The notes beneath the pieces were generated by a model. That model was not told where the DNA came from and did no database searches. It worked only from the letters and a program-made list of their open reading frames with translations. From assembly GCA_031253795.1 (NCBI GenBank), contig JAIRVR010000031.1, positions 62,001-126,000 on the forward strand: 64,000 nt of DNA, written 5' to 3'. This stretch comes from Burkholderiaceae bacterium (lineage in GTDB: Bacteria > Pseudomonadota > Gammaproteobacteria > Burkholderiales > Burkholderiaceae_C). A program made the position numbers and the translations under genes. Shown here in pieces: positions 59,273 through 64,000 of this stretch; within the stretch, counting starts at the first letter, position 1; each line of letters begins with the position of its first letter.

Positions 59273-59319
59273 TGGGCAAGCCGGGAGTCGAACCCGGCAA
59301 GGTCACCACGACCTTGCCC
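59270..59319 (-). ncRNA. 50-nt mini tRNA-like RNA (acceptor and T-arm only, with CCA)
   Basis: Minus strand: GGGCAAG pairs perfectly with CTTGCCC (7-bp acceptor), followed by discriminator A and CCA. The T-arm is CCGGG-TTCGACT-CCCGG. D and anticodon arms are replaced by 15 bases able to form GTC-GTGGT-GAC. The 5' half can also form a competing 9-bp hairpin GGCAAGGTC/GACCTTGCC. Encoded CCA and TTCGA suggest recognition by CCA-end or tRNA-processing enzymes. It lies immediately before the second tRNA-like RNA and may be released by tRNA nucleases. Confidence 0.7.
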
Positions 59320-59458
59320 TCATCCAGCGCTTGCGGCGTGCGGCATGCAGGAAATCGACAGGCCCCTGAAGACCCGGACTGGCTGCACCGGCGGGGCGGA
59401 CCTGTGTCCCAACCCCTGCCTGTGAGCGGTCACCGCTTGCACTGGATGCCTTATCCAT

Positions 59459-59474
59459 TGCGAGATGCGTGCCA
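59459..59474 (-). promoter_or_regulatory. Sigma-54 promoter of the rtc operon
   Basis: Minus strand TGGCAC-GCATC-TCGCA matches the -24/-12 consensus TGGCAC-N5-TTGCW with GG and GC exactly spaced. It points toward the tRNA-like RNAs, slipin, hypothetical gene and rtcB, and is divergent from rtcR, the sigma-54 activator. Transcription should begin near 59447. Confidence 0.85.
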
Positions 59475-59518
59475 GCCTGGCTGCAGACGCCGAAAGAATC
59501 ACCACTTCATTGATTTCA

Positions 59519-59535
59519 TTGAGAAAAAATCTCAA
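59519..59535. promoter_or_regulatory. Inverted repeat upstream of rtcR
   Basis: TTGAGA-AAAAA-TCTCAA lies between rtcR and the sigma-54 promoter, about 45 bases upstream of the -24 element. It is a candidate enhancer site for RtcR or an rtcR control element. Confidence 0.4.
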
Positions 59536-59604
59536 GCCCTGTTTTCCATCTCCCATCCGCATCCCATGCAAACTAGAATTTCAGCTATTCAATTAGATAA
59601 AAAC

Positions 59605-61224
59605 ATGGAAAAGAAAAAAGTCGTCATCGGTTTTCTGGGCACGCAGCTGGATTCCGGTCGTGGCGCGGGGCGCTGGGAGAAATGGCGGCCCACCGTCTCC
59701 CTGGTGCAACGCGAGGATCTGGTCGTGGAACGGCTGGAGCTGCTGTACACGCTGCCCCACCAGGCCCTGGCGCAGCTGGTGCGCGACGACATTGCCACGG
59801 CATCGCCCGAGACCACGGTGAACCTCGTGCCCATGGACATTGCCGATCCATGGGACTTCGGCGAGGTCTATGCGCGGCTGTTCGACTGGACACAGGCCTA
59901 CCGCTTCGATCCAGAGCGCGAGGAATACTGGACCCACATCACCACGGGCACGCACGTGGCACAGATCTGCCTGTTCCTGCTGGTGGAGTCCCGCCGCATT
60001 CCCGGGGTGCTGGCCCAGACCTCGCCGCCCCGGCGCCAGCGCATGGGCGAGCCGGGCAGCTATGCGCTGATCGACCTGGACCTGTCGCGCTACGACGTGA
60101 TCGCCCAGCGTTTCGGCGCCGAGCAAAGCGAGGCCGTGCAATTCCTGAAAAGCGGCATCGCCACGCGCAATGCGGGCTTCAACGCGCTGATCGACGAGGT
60201 CGAGCGCGTGGCGGTGCGCTCGCGCGCACCCATCCTGCTCACGGGGCCCACGGGCGCTGGCAAGTCCCATCTGGCGCGGCGCATGTACGAGCTCAAGAAG
60301 GCCAGGCACCAGGTGCAGGGCGATTTCGTCGAGGTCAATTGCGCCACGCTGCGGGGCGATGGCGCGGCCTCGGTGCTGTTCGGCCACAAAAAGGGGGCGT
60401 TCACAGGCGCCGCCGCCGACCGTGCCGGCCTGCTGCGCAGCGCCCACCAGGGCGTGCTGTTCCTGGACGAAATCGGCGAACTGGGCCTGGACGAGCAGGC
60501 CATGCTGCTCAAGGCGGTGGAGGAAAAGCGCTTCTACCCCATGGGCAGCGACCGCGAGGTCAGCAGTGATTTCCAGTTGATCGCTGGCACGCACCGGGAC
60601 CTGCGCGTCGATGTGTCACAGGGGCGTTTCCGCGAGGACTTGTTCGCGCGCATCAATCTCTGGTCCTATGTCCTGCCCGGGCTGGCCGCGCGCCCCGAGG
60701 ACATAGAGCCCAACATGGACCATTTGCTCGCACGTTCGGCCGACGAGAGCGGCCAGGTGGCGCGCTTCAACCTGGAGGCCCGCAAACGCTATCTGCGCTT
60801 TGCGCGATCGCCCGAAGCGCTGTGGAGCGGCAACTTTCGCGATCTGTCGGCCAGCATGACCCGGCTGGCCACGCTGGCCGACGCGGGCCGCATTTCCACG
60901 GCCCTGGTCGATGCCGAGATCCAGCGCCTGAAGTGGCTATGGCAAAGAGGCGATGCGATGGAGACCGCCGGCGCCTTCGCCAGCCTTCCAACCCCGCTGT
61001 CCGCCGAAGCTCTGGAAGGCATGGATTTGTTCGACCGCATGCAGCTCGAAGCCGTGCTGAGCGTGTGTCGGCAATCGCCTTCGCTGTCCGATGCAGGGCG
61101 CCGCCTGTTTGACAAGTCGCGCACCCAGCGCAGCGTGGTCAACGATGCCGACCGCCTGCGCAAATACCTGCTGAAGTTCGGTCTCCACTGGAGCGACGTG
61201 TCCGGCCGAAAGCCGGCGCCGTGA
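59605..61224 (+). CDS. rtcR: Sigma-54 activator of RNA-repair genes, RtcR
   Basis: 539 residues: N-terminal CARF-type sensor (MEKKKVVIGFLGTQLDSGRG, THITTGTHVAQICLFLLVES), AAA+ domain with Walker A GPTGAGKSHLARR, the sigma-54 contact motif GAFTGA, Walker B VLFLDEIGEL and a C-terminal DNA-binding region (LSDAGRRLFDKSRTQRSVVN). RtcR senses RNA ends via CARF and opens the rtc promoter. The gene is intact although rtcB is not. ATG at 59605 gives the conserved start; the earlier in-frame ATG 12 codons upstream lacks conservation. Confidence 0.95.
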   Translation: MEKKKVVIGFLGTQLDSGRGAGRWEKWRPTVSLVQREDLVVERLELLYTLPHQALAQLVRDDIATASPETTVNLVPMDIADPWDFGEVYARLFDWTQAYRFDPEREEYWTHITTGTHVAQICLFLLVESRRIPGVLAQTSPPRRQRMGEPGSYALIDLDLSRYDVIAQRFGAEQSEAVQFLKSGIATRNAGFNALIDEVERVAVRSRAPILLTGPTGAGKSHLARRMYELKKARHQVQGDFVEVNCATLRGDGAASVLFGHKKGAFTGAAADRAGLLRSAHQGVLFLDEIGELGLDEQAMLLKAVEEKRFYPMGSDREVSSDFQLIAGTHRDLRVDVSQGRFREDLFARINLWSYVLPGLAARPEDIEPNMDHLLARSADESGQVARFNLEARKRYLRFARSPEALWSGNFRDLSASMTRLATLADAGRISTALVDAEIQRLKWLWQRGDAMETAGAFASLPTPLSAEALEGMDLFDRMQLEAVLSVCRQSPSLSDAGRRLFDKSRTQRSVVNDADRLRKYLLKFGLHWSDVSGRKPAP

Positions 61225-61246
61225 GAGCGCATGCACTCCCGGACGA

Positions 61247-62854
61247 CTACAGCGCCTTGCGCAGCGTGGTCGGCGGTATCTTGAGCAGCTCGCGGTACTT
61301 GGCCACGGTGCGGCGCGCGCACTCGATGCCCTGCTCCTTGAGCATGTCGGCCAGCTGGTTGTCGGACAGCGGTTTCTTGGGGTCCTCGGCGGCGACGAAC
61401 TGCTTGATCAGGGCCCGCACGGCCGTGCTGGACGCGTTGCCGCCAGCCTCCGTGCCCAGGCCCGAACCGAAGAAGTACTTGAGCTCGTAGGTGCCCTGGG
61501 GCGTGGACATGTACTTGGCCGTGGTCACGCGGCTGATGGTCGATTCGTGCAGGCCCAGGGCATCGGCGATGTCGCGCAGCACCAGCGGGCGCATGGCCAG
61601 CTCGCCATGCACGAAGAAGTTCTTCTGCCGCTCCACGATGGCCTGTGAGACACGCAGGATGGTGTCGAAGCGCTGCTGTATGTTCTTGATGAACCAGCGC
61701 GCCTCCTGCAGCCGCTGCTGCAACGCGGCATGGCCTTCGCTGCCGCGGTGGCCGCGCAGGGCGCTGGCATAGATGTCGTGCACGCGCAGCTTGGGCATGA
61801 CCTCGGGATTGAGCTGGACCGTGAAGTCCATGCGACCGCCGCTGCGCACGGGGCGCACGATGACATCGGGCACCACGATCTGGCGCTGCACATCGGCAAA
61901 GCGCCGGCCTGGCCGAGGCTCCAGGCGCGCGATCAGTGCCAGCGCCTCGCGCAGGCGCTCCTCGCGCGCACTGCACAGGCTGGCCAGCTTGCGCAGGTCG
62001 CGCCGCGCCAGCAGGTCCATGGGCTGGTTGCAGACGTCGATGGCCGTACGCAGTGTGGCCATGGCCTCTTCGTCCTCGCCCTCGCGCTCGGCATCGGCCA
62101 GGCGGTCGCGCAGTTGCAGCTGCAGGCATTCGGCCAGGTCGCGCGCGCCCACGCCCACGGGCTCCAGGCTTTGCAGCAGGCGCAGCGCCACGGTGAAGCG
62201 GTGGACCAGCTCCTCGCATTCCTCAAGATCATCGCCAGCCAGGCCCCGGGCCAGCTCTTCCAGCGGGTCTTCCAGGTAGCCGTCGTCGTTGAGGTTCTCG
62301 ATCAGAAAGCGCAGGGCCGCACGATCCACCTCGCCCAGGCGCAGCGTCATGGCCTGGCGGTGCAGGTAATCGGTCAGGCTTTCGCCGCTGCGCGCCAGTT
62401 CAGTGGCATCGGTCTCGTCATCATCGCCCTGGCCGCGCGTGCGGCTGGTGGGGGCATCACTGCCCCAGTCACGATCGTCCGATGCGGAGGACGATGGACC
62501 ATCCCCGTCCCAGCTCATGGACTCCGCCGTGCCCGAGGTCTCGGCGGCCTCTGCGCCTGCAGCCTCCGCGGAGGACTCCCAGTCCGCACTGGCCGAAGCG
62601 GAATCGGAACGGCCTTCCTGGTAGCCATCCAGGGCTTCGGCACCGGCCGGTGCGGGCTCGGGTTCGGGGCTGGAGCCCGCCGTTGCGTGGTCGCCTTCGT
62701 CGTTGGCCAACTCCAGAAAGGGGTTGTCGCCCAGCATCTGCTCGACTTCCTGCGCCAGCTCCAGCGTGGACAGTTGCAGCAGCTGTATGGATTGCTGCAG
62801 CTGGGGTGTGAGCGAAAGATGCTGGGATACGCGCAGCGCGAGTCCGGGCTTCAA
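61247..62854 (-). CDS. rpoN: RNA polymerase sigma-54 factor
   Basis: 535 residues: region I (MKPGLALRVSQHLSLTPQLQ, QSIQLLQLSTLELAQEVEQM), an acidic linker rich in Glu/Asp/Ser, core-binding region (LARSGESLTDYLHRQAMTLR), DNA-binding helix (DALGLHESTISRVTTAKYM) and the RpoN box ARRTVAKYRE near the C-terminus. Supplies the sigma factor required by the rtc promoter beside it. Convergent with rtcR, upstream of which (in its own direction) lies lptB. Confidence 0.97.
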   Translation of the reverse strand: MKPGLALRVSQHLSLTPQLQQSIQLLQLSTLELAQEVEQMLGDNPFLELANDEGDHATAGSSPEPEPAPAGAEALDGYQEGRSDSASASADWESSAEAAGAEAAETSGTAESMSWDGDGPSSSASDDRDWGSDAPTSRTRGQGDDDETDATELARSGESLTDYLHRQAMTLRLGEVDRAALRFLIENLNDDGYLEDPLEELARGLAGDDLEECEELVHRFTVALRLLQSLEPVGVGARDLAECLQLQLRDRLADAEREGEDEEAMATLRTAIDVCNQPMDLLARRDLRKLASLCSAREERLREALALIARLEPRPGRRFADVQRQIVVPDVIVRPVRSGGRMDFTVQLNPEVMPKLRVHDIYASALRGHRGSEGHAALQQRLQEARWFIKNIQQRFDTILRVSQAIVERQKNFFVHGELAMRPLVLRDIADALGLHESTISRVTTAKYMSTPQGTYELKYFFGSGLGTEAGGNASSTAVRALIKQFVAAEDPKKPLSDNQLADMLKEQGIECARRTVAKYRELLKIPPTTLRKAL

Positions 62855-62896
62855 GCGTTGATTCCTTTGCGCAGACAGGCGGGACCGTGCATGGTG

Positions 62897-63664
62897 CTAC
62901 ATCCGGAAATGTTCGCCGAGGTAGACGCGCCGCACTTCGGCGTTGTCCACGATCTCCTCGGGCGTACCCTGGGCCAGCACATGGCCGTCGCTGATGATGA
63001 AGGCATGGTCGCAAATGCCCAGCGTCTCGCGCACGTTGTGGTCGGTGATGAGCACGCCGATGCCGCGGGCCTTGAGAAAGCCGATGATGCGCTGGATCTC
63101 GATCACGGCAATGGGGTCGATGCCGGCGAAGGGCTCGTCCAGCAGGATGAAGCGCGGCTGCGTGGCCAAGGCACGCGCGATCTCGACACGCCGGCGCTCG
63201 CCGCCCGACAGCGCCAGCGCGGGCGAGGCGCGCAAATGCTCCACGCGCAGCTCCTGCAGCAGAGCGGTCAGCCGCTCCTCGATGACGCTGCGCGCCAGCG
63301 GCTGGCCCTGCTCGTCCTTTTGCAGCTCCAGCACGGCGCGCACATTGTCCTCGACGCTGAGCTTGCGGAAGATCGAGGCTTCCTGCGGCAGATAGGACAG
63401 GCCCAGGCGGGAACGCTGGTGTATGGGCATGCCGCCAACGGGCTGGCCATCGATGTAGATCTCACCGCCATCACCGCGCACCAGGCCGACGATCATGTAG
63501 AACGAAGTGGTCTTGCCCGCGCCATTGGGGCCCAGCAGGCCGACGACCTCGCCTTTTTCCACGGACAGCGAAACATCCTTCACCACCTTGCGGCTGCCGT
63601 AGGACTTGGCCAGATGGCGGGCTTCCAGACAGCTGCCGGAACCGGTGCGCGGCGCGGCACTCAT
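62897..63664 (-). CDS. lptB: LPS export ABC transporter ATPase
   Basis: ATPase of the LptBFG complex that extracts lipopolysaccharide from the inner membrane. 255 residues: Walker [18 protein letters not shown]-loop [17 protein letters not shown], signature [15 protein letters not shown], Walker [14 protein letters not shown] and H-loop [11 protein letters not shown] short N-terminal extension [20 protein letters not shown] precedes the core. ATG overlaps the lptA stop by four bases; rpoN follows, the standard lptA-lptB-rpoN order. Confidence 0.97.
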   Translation of the reverse strand: MSAAPRTGSGSCLEARHLAKSYGSRKVVKDVSLSVEKGEVVGLLGPNGAGKTTSFYMIVGLVRGDGGEIYIDGQPVGGMPIHQRSRLGLSYLPQEASIFRKLSVEDNVRAVLELQKDEQGQPLARSVIEERLTALLQELRVEHLRASPALALSGGERRRVEIARALATQPRFILLDEPFAGIDPIAVIEIQRIIGFLKARGIGVLITDHNVRETLGICDHAFIISDGHVLAQGTPEEIVDNAEVRRVYLGEHFRM

Positions 63665-64000
63665 CGCTTGCCACCGTCCAGGCTGTCGCTGGGCTGCAGC
63701 GGGGCGCCCGGCGTGGCCGGCGCACGCGGCTGCGCACCGGGTGTACCGTCCTTGGGCGCGAGCACGGCGCGCACGCGCCCCCCCTGCCCAGCCGTGGAGC
63801 TGGGCTGGCCACCGCTGGTCTTCTGGCCATCCACGGTGAACACGTCGGTGAGGTTGTTGTAGACGATGATGGAGCCGGTGATCTCGTCGCTGAGCTGGCC
63901 GCCGCGGTAGCGCCTGAGTTCGCCACGGCGAATGAACTTGACGAGGTCGGCCTTGCCGTCGTACTCGATGACCTCGCCCTCGCCCTCGACGAATTCCTCG
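63661..64000 (-). CDS. lptA: LPS transport periplasmic protein LptA (5' part beyond window)
   Basis: C-terminal 112 residues on the minus strand: [60 protein letters not shown], then a Ser/Gly/Pro/Ala-rich tail ending DSLDGGKR. The repeated beta-strand pattern is that of the OstA/LptA jellyroll bridging inner and outer membranes. The stop overlaps the lptB start. Confidence 0.93.
   Translation of the reverse strand, partial: EEFVEGEGEVIEYDGKADLVKFIRRGELRRYRGGQLSDEITGSIIVYNNLTDVFTVDGQKTSGGQPSSTAGQGGRVRAVLAPKDGTPGAQPRAPATPGAPLQPSDSLDGGKR

Overview
The window is high-GC chromosomal DNA of a betaproteobacterium. Gene content and order (rpe/apaG, thiL-pgpA-pncC, rpoN-lptB-lptA, many Bug-type solute receptors, IclR and LysR regulators) fit Comamonadaceae, most like Delftia, Comamonas or Acidovorax. 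This is my recognition of families and order; no search was run.

Layout. 1-6.1 kb: a truncated OmpR-type response regulator with a degenerate receiver, a 1-kb gene-free gap, rpe, apaG, a membrane protein of the so-called site-specific recombinase (Gcr) family and a cation/proton antiporter. 6.1-13.4 kb: a YbdK ligase, then a catabolic-looking operon (lipoprotein hydrolase, Bug receptor, AtuA-type protein in two pieces) with a divergent LysR regulator. 13.4-18.3 kb: housekeeping thiL, MuiA-like, pgpA, pncC, an XRE regulator and a UPF0149/SEC-C protein. 18.6-26.4 kb: a beta-oxidation-like set (acyl-CoA dehydrogenase, ligase, thiolase, SDR, Bug receptor, CoA-transferase/racemase) with an IclR regulator. 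26.6-31.8 kb: a kinase-like protein, a second IclR regulator, a Bug receptor and a self-sufficient CYP116B-type P450. 31.8-39 kb: a 25-codon gene with its own promoter and terminator, a GNAT enzyme, a decayed TonB receptor, a guanidinium exporter gene under a guanidine-II riboswitch, a PIN protein, an RlmL-like methyltransferase, ornithine cyclodeaminase, arginase and rtcA.

40.0-57.0 kb is a 17-kb mobile element inserted inside rtcB, the RNA ligase gene, at the codons for the conserved GVDIGCGMMA motif. Removing it between two CAGCC copies (40008-40012 and 56990-56994) restores an intact RtcB reading frame. The right side carries three tyrosine recombinases plus a small TnpC-like protein, in Tn554 style. 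The cargo is a HEPN-like protein, a zinc-finger/serine recombinase/ParB/RepB-like module, an IS3 remnant, a HAD protein, a hypothetical/XRE pair, and a three-gene SMC-like ATPase system. The last matches the ABC-three-component (ABC-3C) conflict systems: nuclease-like effector, middle component, and ATPase with a CxxC hook.

57.0-64 kb: the 5' part of rtcB, a hypothetical gene and a slipin gene, all downstream of a sigma-54 promoter; a structured leader with tRNA-like RNAs; the divergent activator rtcR; then rpoN, lptB and the end of lptA. The RNA-repair operon is therefore broken at rtcB, and rtcA is cut off from the RtcR/sigma-54 promoter.
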